Assembly (NCBI GenBank): GCA_018340375.1
Contig: JAFFJZ010000091.1
Location: 248,001 to 312,000 of the forward strand
Direction of reading: 5' to 3'
Source of the DNA: Gonatopus flavifemur
Taxonomy: Eukaryota; Arthropoda; Insecta; Hymenoptera; Dryinidae
DNA length: 64,000 nt
The notes below the pieces were generated by a model. That model was given only the letters and a program-made list of their open reading frames with translations, was not told the origin of the DNA and searched no databases. The position numbers and the translations under genes are program-made. Shown piece after piece: positions 12,401 through 24,441 of the stretch (position 1 is the stretch's first letter; each line of letters begins with the position of its first letter).

Positions 12401-13121
12401 GGTAACTCGCGTCATGAGTTAAAGAGGGATAAAATCATTGAATAGAAAGAATCTGATACCGACGCTAGTATCCTCTTAAGGAATAACTGAATTGGCAGCA
12501 TTATGAATATTGCTTTCAGCACTATAAATCTCACTTCCTTAGTACTACGGAATTCATGCTATGTTCACATCAGTGTGTCCCTTACGGAACATCGTAATAT
12601 TTTTCATCTCATGTCCTCCATACAAACACGAAAAAGATGCATTTCATAATTTTATGCATATCCGCATGTTTTTTCAATCGATTCTTGTTATTCAAATCAA
12701 TCATTCCGATCATTAACCGGTAATATTTCAAACTATTCCTGAGAGCAAGTACCCTCACTATATCCAAATCCTCAACTGAAGTTCGAATATTTGATAAATC
12801 TTCGAATTCCTGTATTTTGCATTCAGAATGTTTGTCACATTTTCATTTTACTTGAAAAATATCCGAATGAACATTATAACTCATACGAATTCTTATTCTA
12901 CTTAGGCGAATCCGCTCCGGAAGATATTCCAAAAAAGGATGCGTGAATGAAGAACATTGACACATGTTGGAGGAAGAAGGATATTTGGATTTCTGGAGTC
13001 ATGCACACCTCGATAGAAATCACACATCTTCAAATTGATTGAATATGTGTCCATATCACAGTCAGTCAAGCACAGTATATAAAAGTTGAACCAAATTTGA
13101 TCCGTTATTAATCAGTCCCCA

Positions 13122-13369
13122 CCCACACAGCACCGGTGTTCTTGCAAGATGAGCATTCTAAAAGATATCTTATAGTATTCTAAAAGATGTCTTTTGCAAC
13201 ACAATCAGAACGACTTGAGAACTCCGTTGTTCTTAGAGAATAACGGCTTTCTCAAATCGTTCTGATTGTGTTGCATAAGACATGTTTTAGAATACTATAA
13301 GATATCTTTTAGTATGCTTATTTGCAAGATGTCTTGAGATATCTCTTAGAAGCCTTCGTGCTGTGTGGG
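13122..13369. mobile_element. CACAGCAC-family foldback element, type copy
   Basis: The element has perfect 12-bp inverted ends, CCCACACAGCAC (13122-13133) and GTGCTGTGTGGG (13358-13369). Nearly the whole 248-bp interior is a palindrome. Its two arms carry AAAAGATATCTTATAG- and TTGCAACACAATCAGAACG-type words and meet near 13230. A CA dinucleotide flanks each side. It is non-coding. Confidence 0.75.
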
Positions 13370-15478
13370 CATTTATTGTCATAATGGATATTATGAATGA
13401 TACTAATGATTTTATATTGAGCATACCAGTAAACATGAACATCTAAAACTTGTCTAAAAATGTCGCATAAGACATGTTTTAGATGTCTGTTAGATATCTT
13501 CTGGGCTCTCTTCAATGCTCTAAAAGATGTCCTACGCGGCACTTTGAGACGAGTTTTACATGTTATGTTGATAGGGATATATTATACATTTCTATACCGC
13601 ATTGAATGTGTCTTAACATATTTGAAAAACAAGACTTTGATTCCTTTCATGCTTTCACTATGACTATTTTGTGATACTGACTATTACTTATAACTTTGAA
13701 TACTCGCTAGAACTATCTACGCCCAACGAAAGAATCTATTGATATTTAGGAAACTCATCAGTTTAGGGGTGAATATTATCGTTCAGGTATATTGTTGTTA
13801 GACCTCCTTGTGTTACTTGGGTCATCACGAACTTGCTCCGTATCATACATTGATTTTTATAGTAACACTGTGAACTCCAAACACCCACGCTAACAATATT
13901 TTGCAATCAAGCTTTTCGTGACTGAAGTGGAAGTAACACTTTCTCAATATTGGTAAATTCTTTTCGGGTATGAAATTTAGAAAACGTTCCTTCAAAAGGC
14001 TTTTTTCACAATAGGACCAATCATAGAATGACCTTGATCAAAAGTCCTTCGGCATCATTTACATGCTTTTATAGGTTTCTTTTTGGTTCTCAATCCATAA
14101 CTTCTTTTTATTTAATTACTGCTAATGATTGTACAGGAAGATGTGTTTTCAGCGCTGTTGAGTTGAGATTGAATTGAAATTTTCTCTCCAATTGATTCAT
14201 ATATCCCAGATACGGCAAGATCGTACTCAAAAATTCACTATCCTTCTTCAATCGACGTGCAACAAAGGGCAACTAACGACTGCTCAGTGGTTCTTCGTTA
14301 CACGTCAGTTAAAGAGAGATACTTTGGGAATAACATGAATTTCTGGCTACGTTATTGCAAATACAGAATGTTTCCATGCTGAACAATACCTTAGTAGAAT
14401 TTAAATCATGCATTGAGCATGCGTATTCTGTATTAGAATTAAGTCATATTGATAATTTGAACGCTTTAATTTGGTTCTTACTATGGATTTGTGGTGCTAT
14501 TTATTCGAAGGATATTGAAATTGTCGTGTTTGAAAGTTGATATTTTAATTCCATGTTTTGATTTAATTATATTATTCATTAATGAATTTTTGAAAATTAA
14601 TAAATTGTGTTTTATGAACAACATTGTAGATTTCCTTTGCAAACCACAATACCAGTCCAATAGGAGCTAATTTCGATTTTCATAATTTGGATTTGGATCA
14701 GAAATTCCTGCCACATAAGCAATCAGCTCATAAATTCGAAAACAGTTTGCACGGTTGAAATTCTGCACTTTGTAGATCATATCTTGACGAAACACAATCG
14801 ACATAGTATTCTACAAACTTCCCAAGAACGTTTTGAAAACGTTCCCAAGTCCTTGAATGATTTTGAACACGTTCCCATAACATGTCCCTGTTTAAAATGC
14901 CAGACAGAACCGGGCAAAAAAGTTCCAGTCGGATTCTGCTTGGTTTTTGTCCCATACCAGATGATTTCACATGTAACCGACACACTTTTGAACGAAATTT
15001 GACAGGTTGGATCGAATTTCACCTGGTGGGACATCAACTCCTGCACTGATGTACAATCCAAACGAAACCACATGACACCGATCGAATGCGGATCGAAATT
15101 TTGTAAGGATTCGTTTAGCTCTTTTGGCAGGGATGTGCCGCGTGAAGAGGTGTGTTTTAGATTTTTTTCAACATAGTATATTGAATGTACAAAATGTGGA
15201 AAGAATATTCATTGGGTCATGGACCGCCCATTTAATTACAGGCAGTGCAAATTTCCTTCAAATTCAGTCATAATTTGCTCCCAGTTATATCGAAAGTACA
15301 TGTAGCAAGTTACTTTGGAAAAACGTCATCTTCGAACTGAAATCCAAAAATAATCGGTTATCTAGATTTTGAGCTTCATACATTTTCTCTAATGCGTTCT
15401 AATTTTTAATGGAAATGCCAGTAGATTTTCAATTTGAATTCTTACAATTTTTGAACTTGTGTTCGTATTTTGACATCG
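13370..15478. other. No gene recognised; scattered repeat words
   Basis: The stretch 13440-13560 carries AAGACATGTTTTAGATGTC-like words related to the neighbouring foldback. The stretch 14820-14880 has three GAACACGTTCCC-like words. I see no coding region. Confidence 0.5.
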
Positions 15479-15659
15479 TTCCCCACCTAAATTCTCAGCT
15501 GGATTCCTACCTAGATTCCTAGCTGGGCATCCATCCAAAATCCTTATAAGAAACCACGCGGATTCCCACCTGGTTTCCTATCTGGTGTCATACATGGATT
15601 CCTATTTGGATTCCCACCTGGATTTTTCCAATAGGGAATTGCGTTCTCTGGGTGGGGAA
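15479..15659. repeat. 12-bp degenerate tandem repeat bounded by inverted ends
   Basis: About nine or more copies of a drifting 12-bp unit near CTGGATTCCTAC lie between TTCCCCACCTA (15479-15489) and TGGGTGGGGAA (near 15659). The ends are inverted copies of each other. The architecture of short C-rich ends with a word-repeat body resembles the CACAGCAC family, but the sequence is different. Confidence 0.65.
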
Positions 15660-16170
15660 TCCTTCATAATAATTATATTAATCGCAATTTGAATAATACC
15701 ACACAACAGAACTGAAACTTAAGATGAATGTTCACCTCTCAGATAGTGATGGAGATATTTTTATATAATTGAATTAAGTCATGTGATCGAATACAATCGA
15801 ATCGTCATTTCAGAATTAAGTGCATTCATCCGAATCAAGGATGCTTCATTGAATTTGACATCCGACAATAGTTATAATTAGGGAGTATTACATTTTTGAG
15901 ACTTGTGAAAACTGTTTAAAAAAATTATCCGATCCAATTTTGTTTGCATCGAGCCGATTCTTTCCTTGGTTACATATCATTCCAGCCTTAGAGAAAACTC
16001 GTTCGACGGGCACAGACGTAGCAGGTATGTATGAATATTTCATAGCTAATCTGAATAAGTTGAGATACGTTTCCTGTTTCTGAGTCCAAACAAAATTCTA
16101 TAGGATTTCCTGTGCGGTTTAGATGAGGGAGATCAATACATTCTTCAATCGTTGTGATGGCTGGACACAT

Positions 16171-17319
16171 CCCAAACAGACACGAAGATATCTTTTAGAA
16201 TTCTGAAAGATATCTTTCAAAAGTACAAGAAGTCTTGAAGAATTTTCTAAAAGATATCTTTTGGTATTCGAAAAGATGTCTAATGCAACATGAATAGATT
16301 TCTAAAAGATGTCTCGGAGACTTCTCCAAGATATCTTCAAGAAGAAATTAAGAAATCTACAAGAGTTCTTCAAGATTTCTTGAAGATGTCTTGCAAAATT
16401 CATAAAAATGTCTTGGAAGAAGCTTGAATTTATTCACAAAAAAAAATTCTACCACCTCTCCTTTTTCCTTCTCCTCCCTCCCCCCATATTTGTCTTTGTC
16501 GCTCTCGCACTCCTATGAAGTTGACTTTATCTCAATCCTTGAGGTTGCGGGAATCGAACCCGCGCATCTTACGATGTACTTACGCTTCAGTGACCTGAGT
16601 TATAGAGACAGTTCGGTTTTGATGCTTATGATTGTCAATATAACACAGTGGAATCGTGTCAGTGGTGTACATTTTCAGAGTAGAAGTGATCTTTTGAAAA
16701 AACTGTTATTATATAAACAAATGTCAGATAAGTTGGTCGTGGATGCCACAGATTCTTCCTAAATTATTTCTATCCCAACGTTATTGAAGAATAACTTATC
16801 AATGAGTATGAATGAGAATTTTTTTGAATTTACTTGAAGGCTGTACATGAAATTGAGCGTAAAGAGTTCAGTGATTTGTAAAATATTTGTGTCTTGAAGA
16901 TTCGTTAATTCCAGCGCGGGCATTAAAAGGTTACAAAATCGTAATTTTTGCAGAATTTAAAATCTCTTGGCATGTTTATAGATTTTTCAAGCTTTCGATT
17001 TGTGACCGAATTCATCACATGTCTAATTCGATGTCAATTCATATGATTATGTATTTATAACCTAAACCTGCTGACAATCTATCTTCTTGAACATATTTTG
17101 TTAACGTCTTCCAGGAAAATATCTTTAAAACGCTTCTCAAAGATATCTCGCATGGTCGTCTTGGAGATGTCTTGAATCGAGACATCTTTTAGAAATCTTT
17201 CACAAGATGTCTTTCAAACACTTCTGAAAGATATCTTTAAGAACTCCTCAAAAACGTTCTTGAAGATCTCTCAATTGAGTATTCTTTTAGATATCTCCAA
17301 GAACTGCGTGCTGTGTCGG
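16171..17319. mobile_element. Long CACAGCAC-family element inside the hAT relic
   Basis: The left end CCCAAACAGACAC (16171) and right end GTGCTGTGTCGG (17308-17319) match the family. An AT dinucleotide flanks both sides. The subterminal blocks 16185-16420 and 17110-17310 are made of AAGATATCTTTTAGAA-like words in inverted arrangement. The middle (16430-17090) is unrelated, and contains pyrimidine-rich and tRNA-like sequence. Confidence 0.65.
16530..16625 (-). other. tRNA-like (SINE head-like) sequence
   Basis: On the minus strand TAACTCAGGTCACTG resembles a pol III A box. GCGGGTTCGATTCCCGC, about 40 bp later, is a perfect T-arm with B box. No acceptor stem closes, so it is a tRNA pseudogene or tRNA-derived SINE head, not a working tRNA. 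Confidence 0.5.
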
Positions 17320-17907
17320 ATAGGTGTCTGCATAGAAATACTGTGAGATAATTTCCTATCAAAATGCTCTCACAAGTCTCCTTTGTTTTTTTTTATGAGG
17401 TTTCTGTATTTGTGGAGGTTGAAATTTCTCTTGCATCTGTGGTATCCTCTTCAAAAATCTCATTGAATTCTATGATGCTTGTGACTTCTTCAATTATCCA
17501 TTCAGATGCTTTTTCTGCGTTCCTCTCTGCACCAAATCCCGCTTTCTTGTATCATGGATATAAAAACGTAGCTTTTGCTGCAGTCTCATCATATTCTGAA
17601 ACCCCTAAGCGTTCTTCAATTGATTCTCATAATGTTTTTTCCAGATCATGACCAACAACATCTGTAGTAGGAATTCTACTCATAAGAGAAACTTGAAGAT
17701 TTCTAATTAAAGGAATCACAGATGATAGCGTTAGATACTGTTCTCTTGAAGAGATTGTAATTGATTGTTCTGTTGGTCCCAATATGTTGATGTAATCATG
17801 CATTTCGCCCCACTCGTTAGAGGTGAGATTCGCAGGTGCAGATGGTAAAGGTGATCAAGTGGCGGATAAAGGAAGTTTTGTTCTCAGTAATCTTTGCATC
17901 ATCAGCT

Positions 17908-18155
17908 CATATCCAGCTTTTATGTATTGATTTATTTTATCTGACGATTGTATTTATAAATGACTTATGGAATATAGACGTCTCTGAATTGAGTGATTCC
18001 ATAATCAATCAATAATAATTTTATCATTGATATAATATTTATTATTGTTGATTGAATATGGAATTACTCACTTCAGAGACGTCTATATTCCATAAGTCAC
18101 CTATAAATACAATTGAAAAATGAAATAAATCAATACATAAAAGCTGGATATGAAC
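17908..18155. repeat. Palindromic element, ~115-bp arms
   Basis: The arms 17908-18020 and 18040-18155 match closely in inverted orientation. Outer part: CATATCCAGCTTTTATGTAT. Inner part: GACGTCTCTGAA against TTCAGAGACGTC. The loop is short and AT-rich. It is non-coding and MITE-like. Confidence 0.75.
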
Positions 18156-18948
18156 AAAATGAATAATAATTGAAAGAATAACAGGAAAACTCACATCAAT
18201 ATAGGTTATGTCAGCAACTTCGCACACATCACATACATATATTTTCATTTACAAATGTATGAGCATAAACAATTTAATGTGTTACATACATGAAAGAGGA
18301 TTCCCATTTAGTTCCTGCGCTTAACTCAGGTGGCGCTGAATATCGTTCTCAAGATTATTCATCTGAGTTTATCACTGATCTGTATTATACACTGGATAGC
18401 GGATACTAAAAATTTCTTGTGACGAATTGAAGACTTGAACTGCCATTATTTTGTGGGATGAATGGTCATTTTTTAGCGGTAAATTTGAACTGTATCAACG
18501 TATTTCCAACAAAATCTACATTATATTTTCACGTAATTGAAAAATTTTTCATTATCCTTCCCCATGTCATTTAAATTTTAGTTCATAATACAAACAAGCA
18601 TTAGATTCTGCTTATTGTTGAGTTTTTGTGAATTTGACAAAAAATGTATATTTTCAATTATAAAAACGTTCCGAACCATTCAAACTGTAATCAATCATGA
18701 TTTTTCCGAATTTCCCATCATATTACACAATATTGGGTATTAGGATTGGATTAATATTGATATACTGCACAAAATACTTCGATAGCATTCAAATTTACCA
18801 CAAAAATTATTCATTCAGCCCACAAACAAATGATGGCCCCAGAGTTTTCTATCACATTCAATTACTCACAGGAGTCTTATATTGCGAAGTCCTGTCTCCG
18901 CTATCTAGTGTATATTAGAGATCAGTGGAGTTTATGCCACCTGGTAGA

Positions 18949-19159
18949 CACTTACAGGCCTGGGAGTGCATTGTCCTGAAGATACACAGTCCCGAAAGCA
19001 GAATCTCGAAGGTGCATGATTCCGGATTATCCCTGCATGTTACGTCATCTGACAATTCTATTCGAAGTAACTCGAATCCTGTCGGGCCTATGCACCTTCG
19101 GGATTGTGACTTTCGGGACTGTGCACTTTTGGGGTAATGACCTTTCGGACCTGTGAGTG
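18949..19159. repeat. Foldback with TCCCGAAAG word repeats
   Basis: The outer ends CACTTACAGGCC and GGACCTGTGAGTG are inverted. Both arms repeat words such as CACAGTCCCGAAAG and ATCTCGAAGGTGCAT about every 16-18 bp. It is related in style to the repeats at 19.58 and 23.39 kb. Confidence 0.6.
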
Positions 19160-19574
19160 TTCACCGATGGGTTTAATCTGTTCTTACTCAATTTCATCAA
19201 TTCATGAACACACGAAAATCAATTCCGATTGAAATGGGAATGCTCCAGTTTGAACATTTTAATCTATATCACTGATGAACATGAATCATTTCTCGAGTCT
19301 TTTGGTGCTCGAAATCGAATTCTCATCAAGAATTCATGTATTATGATATAGTTCTCCACAACTCATCAAAGGGAGGAGGGAACAGATTAAAGCTTCCATT
19401 ATATGCGAGCATTTCTCGCATGCGCATTGAGCTCTATATACATACTGGAGTAAGATGTGTGAACTTGCGATGAGAGAGAGGTGCGAACGGTGGTGCTTTC
19501 ATCAACAAAAAACAGGAGAGAGACAATCGAACAGTAGAGATGGTATCTTATTCCATCATGTGGGTAGTATGCGA

Positions 19575-19836
19575 GAAGCCCGACTGGTAATAAGCCCGAA
19601 TGGCACTTGCTAACACTAAGCCCGACTAGCGTTAGCCCGCCCGGATTATAACCCGAACGACTTTAAACCCGAATGACAGTTGACCCGACTAGTTATAAAA
19701 ATATAATCAAATAAAATGGAGAATTAATCGAAATCAAAGCTTATTCAAGCTTTTACTGTAAAGATGTATAGATCAAAGGTTAATTACGATTTGATTTCGA
19801 TTAATTTCCCATTGTATTTGATTATATTTTCCTACT
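19575..19836. repeat. AGCCCGAATG tandem words plus an inverted repeat
   Basis: The stretch 19575-19696 has seven degenerate units of about 16 bp with an invariant CCCG core (AGCCCGACTGGTAATA-like). Immediately after, 19694-19742 and 19788-19836 form an inverted repeat (TATAATCAAATAAAATGG against its complement). Confidence 0.6.
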
Positions 19837-19845
19837 ATCGTGTGC

Positions 19846-20085
19846 AAGGTTCGAGTTTGCGCACGCATTTGCGTTCGCAAAGTACCACTTTTCCACATGT
19901 TTTCGTTCCTGTAGCTGAGCGTGCGGGAAAGGAGCTGAGCGTGCGGGAAAGTATATATACATTCCTATAATAAAACACGTACGTATACAAAACCGTATAT
20001 ATCCGTGCTCAACCGTTGAAATAATATATATATATATACACCTCACCGAAATTATATATATGTATATATATATACAGCAACACGT
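19846..20085. repeat. GCGTTCGCAAAGT block and TA microsatellite
   Basis: The stretch 19850-19960 carries GCGTTCGCAAAGTACCAC and two GAGCGTGCGGGAAAG copies. Similar words recur near 39.73 kb. The stretch 20020-20080 is a broken TATATA microsatellite. Confidence 0.5.
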
Positions 20086-20293
20086 AATGACATGCGAAGC
20101 CGCCGAATCTAATGTTTGTTCACATTTCGCTAGTGTTGTGTCAAACAGCCATTCTTTCAAAACTTACATTTTATATTTTGACCTATCACTCGCTATTTGC
20201 CTTTAATACCACAAGTAACGTGGTGAATTTCGCTTCATCACTTCGCACATTCATTTACATGTATACAGTGAAAGAAAATGACATCTATAAATA

Positions 20294-22325
20294 CAGGGTG
20301 GGGCATTTAAAGTGTCGCGGGCGTTTTTTCCAAAAATAAAATGAGATACGAGAAAATTTTTCGGACAAAAATTGTAGGGTATCGAGGGGGACATCCGATG
20401 GTGGCCTTGGCTTTGACCTCAAATCTCATCTTCAAGGGCATTCTGAGGTCAACTCTTGTTTTTTAAATAGCATCTCATATTTCTTACTGCAGATTTGGAT
20501 TCTAGGTCAAAAACCAAGAAACTTTTGTCTGAACTATTTTCCTGAAATCCGCAAAGATGGCGCTCTAATCGATATTGTTCCATACTGAATCTGACATTAG
20601 AATAACTCGGAAACGAAGGGTCTTGGAGGAGAATGTTTCGGACAAAAGTTGTCTGATTCCAAGGGGGACCCCTTGAACTGAAACGGAGGTGATGGGGTAT
20701 AACAGACAAAACACAACACATTTCAATCGTCTATATCACTTGGATAATTTTAATGCAGTAGATGCTCAAAATGATGGCCTTCGACTTCAATACACATTTC
20801 AAAACGTTTTACAAAAGATTGCTGAACTCGTGCTAAAATATCTCCATTGATGCTCGCGCATGCATTGATGATTCGTTGACGCATATTCTCAGGTGTAGTC
20901 GGTGCTTGTTGATAAACTGTATCTTTTATGTATCCCCATAAAAAAAAATCTGGAGAAGTAAGATCCGGAGAACGGGCAGGCCAATGAACTGGTCCACGAC
21001 GTCCTATCCATCGTCCAGGATAATCTCTGTCCAATATTTCTCGAGCTGTGACTGCATAATGGGATGGACAACCATCGTGTTGATACCACATATTCAATCG
21101 TTCCTGAATAGGTATGTCTTCAAGTAATGTTGGAAGTACTTGATCTAAGAAATGTCTGTACTTCTCTCCATTTAGCGTATCTGCAATGAAGTACGGTCCA
21201 ATTACTCGAGATCGAAAAATACCACATCAAACATTCACAGCCCATTGTCTTTGATGCTCTACTTGACGTAACCATCTTGGATTTTCTGTCGCCCAGTAAT
21301 GCATATTATGTCGATTTACTTGACCATGATTGGTGAACGTCGACTCATCAGAAAATAATATGTTGATGAAGTTGTTATTGTGCATTTGCGCTAGACCCCA
21401 TCGACAAAACTGTACACGATTTTCGAAATCATCACCGTGAAGGTCTTGATGCAAACAAATGTGATACGGATGGAATTTGTGACGTTTCAGGATTCGAAGA
21501 ACACTTCTTCGAGAAATTCCCGAATGGAGTTCAATTTCACGAGAGCTCACGTGTGGATTATTGGCTACTGCAGCTAGTACATTAACTTCCGCATTTTCTC
21601 CGCTAACAGTTCTCATTCGATGTCGTTTTTCCCTTGTAACACTTCCCGTTTCTGAGAATAATTTTGTAATGCGTTGAAAATACCTAATGGATGGCGTTGT
21701 TCTTTCAGGAAATCGTTCTGCATACAAGTCATATGCTTGTCTGGGGTTCTTATGCACTTCACCGTGAATGTAGATCATATCGATCTTTTCAGAAACCGTG
21801 TATCGGATATCCATGATTTTCAATTTGTCATAAACCAAGTAATAATCAAATGTAACTGACAAACTGACTTTCAAAATCTCGAATTTTCACTGAACCCCGT
21901 CGTTTGTTTACATCGCGTGAGCTCTGAATGGTGGTAATGGAAACGATTGAAATGTGTTGTGTATTGACAACTTTTGTACGAAACATTCTTTTGCAAGACC
22001 CTTCGTTTTCGAGTTATTCGAATGTCAGATTCAAAATGGAACAATATCGATTAGAGCGCCATTTTTGCGGATTTCAGGAAAATGGTTCAGACAAAAGTTT
22101 CTTGGTTTTTGACCTAGAATCCAAATCTGCAGTAAAAAATATGAGATGCTATTTAAAAAACAAGAGTTGATCTCAGAATGCCCTTGAAGATGAGATTTGA
22201 GGTCAAAGCCAAGGCCACCATCGGATGTCCCCCTCGGTACCCTACAACTTTTGTCCGAAAAATTGTCTCGTATCTCACTTTATTTTTGGAAAAAACGCCC
22301 GCGACACTTTAAATGCCCCACCCTG
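20294..22325 (-). mobile_element. DD41D Tc1/mariner element with long inverted ends
   Basis: The 2,032-bp element starts CAGGGTGGGGCATTTAAAG and ends with its complement. TA duplications sit at 20292-20293 and 22326-22327. The inverted ends run about 385-430 bp and are unequal, because the left arm holds about 50 bp missing from the right. The transposase is on the minus strand. Confidence 0.9.
20750..21814 (-). pseudogene. DD41D transposase with one nonsense codon
   Basis: Starting at the ATG 21814-21812, the frame stays open to 20750 apart from one TGA at 21227-21229. The TGA replaces an expected Trp in the WAVNVW motif. The N-terminus is a helix-turn-helix insect transposase domain (VSSREIELHSGISRRSVLRI). 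Catalytic residues are D in FSDEST, D in WYQHDG and D in SPDLTSPDFFLWG. There are 41 residues between the last two, which gives DD41D. The protein ends HHFEHLLH, the usual end of this family. The full length of about 354 codons is normal. One substitution would explain the loss of function, so the copy may be recent. Confidence 0.88.
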
Positions 22326-22327
22326 TA

Positions 22328-23385
22328 TATACATAAACACGCACAAACAAAGGTTCTTGGATGGTTTTGCTCTTCAAGTGAAAGAGTACTCTCAAAGTTG
22401 AAATTCGGAAATTTGAGAAAAAAGTCTAATTTTCTGACTTGAATTTGTTGTTTGGCTAATGATAAGCTTGAAGGAAGAGTTTGAAGGTTGGATGGAATCT
22501 ATATTCATCAGGGAAGTCCAAACCGTGTTACAAAATTTAGAAAATCTGTCAACTTAGCTGACGATACTTGGATATCGAGTCAGTTTTTCTTCACCGAACT
22601 AGATTTAGGTGAGAAAAATGCATCGAAATCTAGTAAATTCAAGTTGACGCGAAGTGTGAGAGGACAGAAATATTCATTTGATTTTATTGTTTGGTATTTA
22701 TTCACAAACTCACCACTGTGAATCACGTCGAACGATCCACTATCAAGTCCTTCTGTCATTATGCGAAAATTCGTCCTTTGGGTATATGATACCTTGACAA
22801 AAAAATAACATAGTCAATAATTATTCCAACTCAAAACATTCAATAACAATTGAATGACAGAAAATGATAAAATTTTCAATTCAACGTTTCACAGATTTTA
22901 GTGATTCTAACCCGTTCTAACCTATGAGTATTAATTATTTCATTATTCATAATATGTCAATTGTTTCCAACACGTATGATGGATTTGGGTTGATTTTTTA
23001 ACTTTGAAAGTATTCATGTAAAATAGCATTCAAAATAAATCATCAAAATTCAATTAAATTCTATTCTCTGATTTGGAGGTTAAGATTTTTCGCATAATCT
23101 GTCATTGACCATCTCCATCATCATTGATACAAGAAAAGATACTGAAATCAGATTTTGGTACAGTGATAAAATTTCAACATGAATAGTTCCTTTTTTTTCA
23201 AATAAAGAAAAATATTAATTAATTTCACCTGATTGTCGTTTTTGGTTTTTCGGTGAACACGTTGCAAACAGTAGTGGCATGTAAGACAGGACAGGTTACC
23301 GAACCGGTTTTATATATTCTCTATAGTTGAGTGTCACTGTCTAGGGATGAATCCTGATCGATTATTTGCCGTAAACACCCAGAGT
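22328..23385. other. AT-rich, nothing recognised
   Basis: There is no convincing coding or repeat structure between the DD41D element and the foldback at 23.39 kb. Confidence 0.5.
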
Positions 23386-23818
23386 GTCATAAGACCGAAT
23401 TCCTATAAGCCCGAAGTTGCATAATCTCGAATTTCTCGAGCTCAAACCGAATTTTCAATCTATTCTTCTGATCACATCTCCGTTTGTCAAATCGGGACTT
23501 CAACTCAAAAAGTTCGGGATTGGTAGAGTATCAACGTACCCAATGCGCATAATACCTAGTGGTCGTAGTATGATATGCATAGACAAATCCTTTCATATGA
23601 CGGAAGTAGCCAATTGTTGGATCTATATGGGAATTTATTTTTTTTTCACGATTATGCACATTTGGTCTCTTGAGCGTTCGGTACTGTGAGCAGTCGGGAC
23701 TATGAAATGCGGTACTATATAATACCGTCAGGTATTATGCGCATTCGGTACTATGATACTCCGCCTTCGGGATTATGCAACTTTGGGCTTATGGGAATCT
23801 GATCTTATATTATGACCA
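23386..23818. repeat. Foldback with CCGAA/CGGGATTATGC words
   Basis: The left arm (AAGACCGAATTCC, TAAGCCCGAAGTTGCAT) is inverted at the right (ATGCAACTTTGGGCTTA). The right half repeats words like TCGGGATTATGC, TCGGTACTATGA and GCGGTACTATAT. It is the same word-repeat style as at 18.95 kb. Confidence 0.55.
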
Positions 23819-23934
23819 GGGGATGCAACTCTATAGGATGACCCCGAACCAAATTCTTGATTAAGACAAGTCAAACTTGGAGGTGACGTTTCGATCGTAT
23901 TGAATCGAGGTCACCTCAAAATTCTTCTGATCAA

Positions 23935-24095
23935 TTCAGATTTTGGAACATCAATAGTATTTTAACAATAAAGTGGGAAAAACAATTCTAAACCCAAATT
24001 ATATGTGACTACATATAATTTGGATATGGAATTCTCTTATTTTCACACTTGATGGTTGAAATACTATTAATGTTCCAGAATCGGGATAATTTGGA
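23935..24095. repeat. Inverted repeat, ~50-bp arms
   Basis: GATTTTGGAACATCAATAG at about 23939 pairs with CTATTAATGTTCCAGAATC at about 24064. The loop is AT-rich. It is non-coding. Confidence 0.5.
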
Positions 24096-24441
24096 GGTTA
24101 GATCACTATACCACGGCCACCATTTTGATTTTTAGTTCGTATGAGAGTCAAGATTTGAGAGGGCGCGCGAATATGTCCCAAGTATGATCATATGAGTTGC
24201 AGCCCCCTGATTATGACACTCTATTCATCATTCAATTCACGTCAACGTTTGAATTGTTATTCATTTGTCCACTCCATGGGAAGTCAGCTTGGGTGAATTA
24301 CCTCAAGTAATTGACTGTGCTATCATTGTCTCTTATATGGAGAAAACAAATGTGTTGTCAAGTCCCATAATTTATTGAGCATCAACGCCAGTCTGTGACG
24401 GATAGAGTTATTCACTTGAATTTACTTCCAAAAGTACCGTA

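Larger units (their letters stand above)
15885..17900 (-). pseudogene. hAT-type transposase relic, interrupted
   Basis: Two minus-strand segments belong together. The segment 17900-17320 reads LTSNEWGEMHDYINILGP, then LTLSSVIPLIRNLQ and an acidic stretch. This matches the region before the dimerisation domain of hAT transposases. The segment 16170-15885 reads IDLPHLNRTGNPIEF and, after a frameshift, IPATSVPVERVFSKAGMI and NRLDANK, the hallmark hAT C-terminal dimerisation motif (PATSVPSERVFSKAG). Stops and a frameshift are present. The 1.15-kb element 16171-17319 separates the halves. The catalytic N-terminal part was not found. Confidence 0.75.

Noticed and set aside
17364..17651. 95-codon plus-strand frame
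   Set aside because: It is antisense to the hAT transposase relic, whose motifs are on the minus strand.
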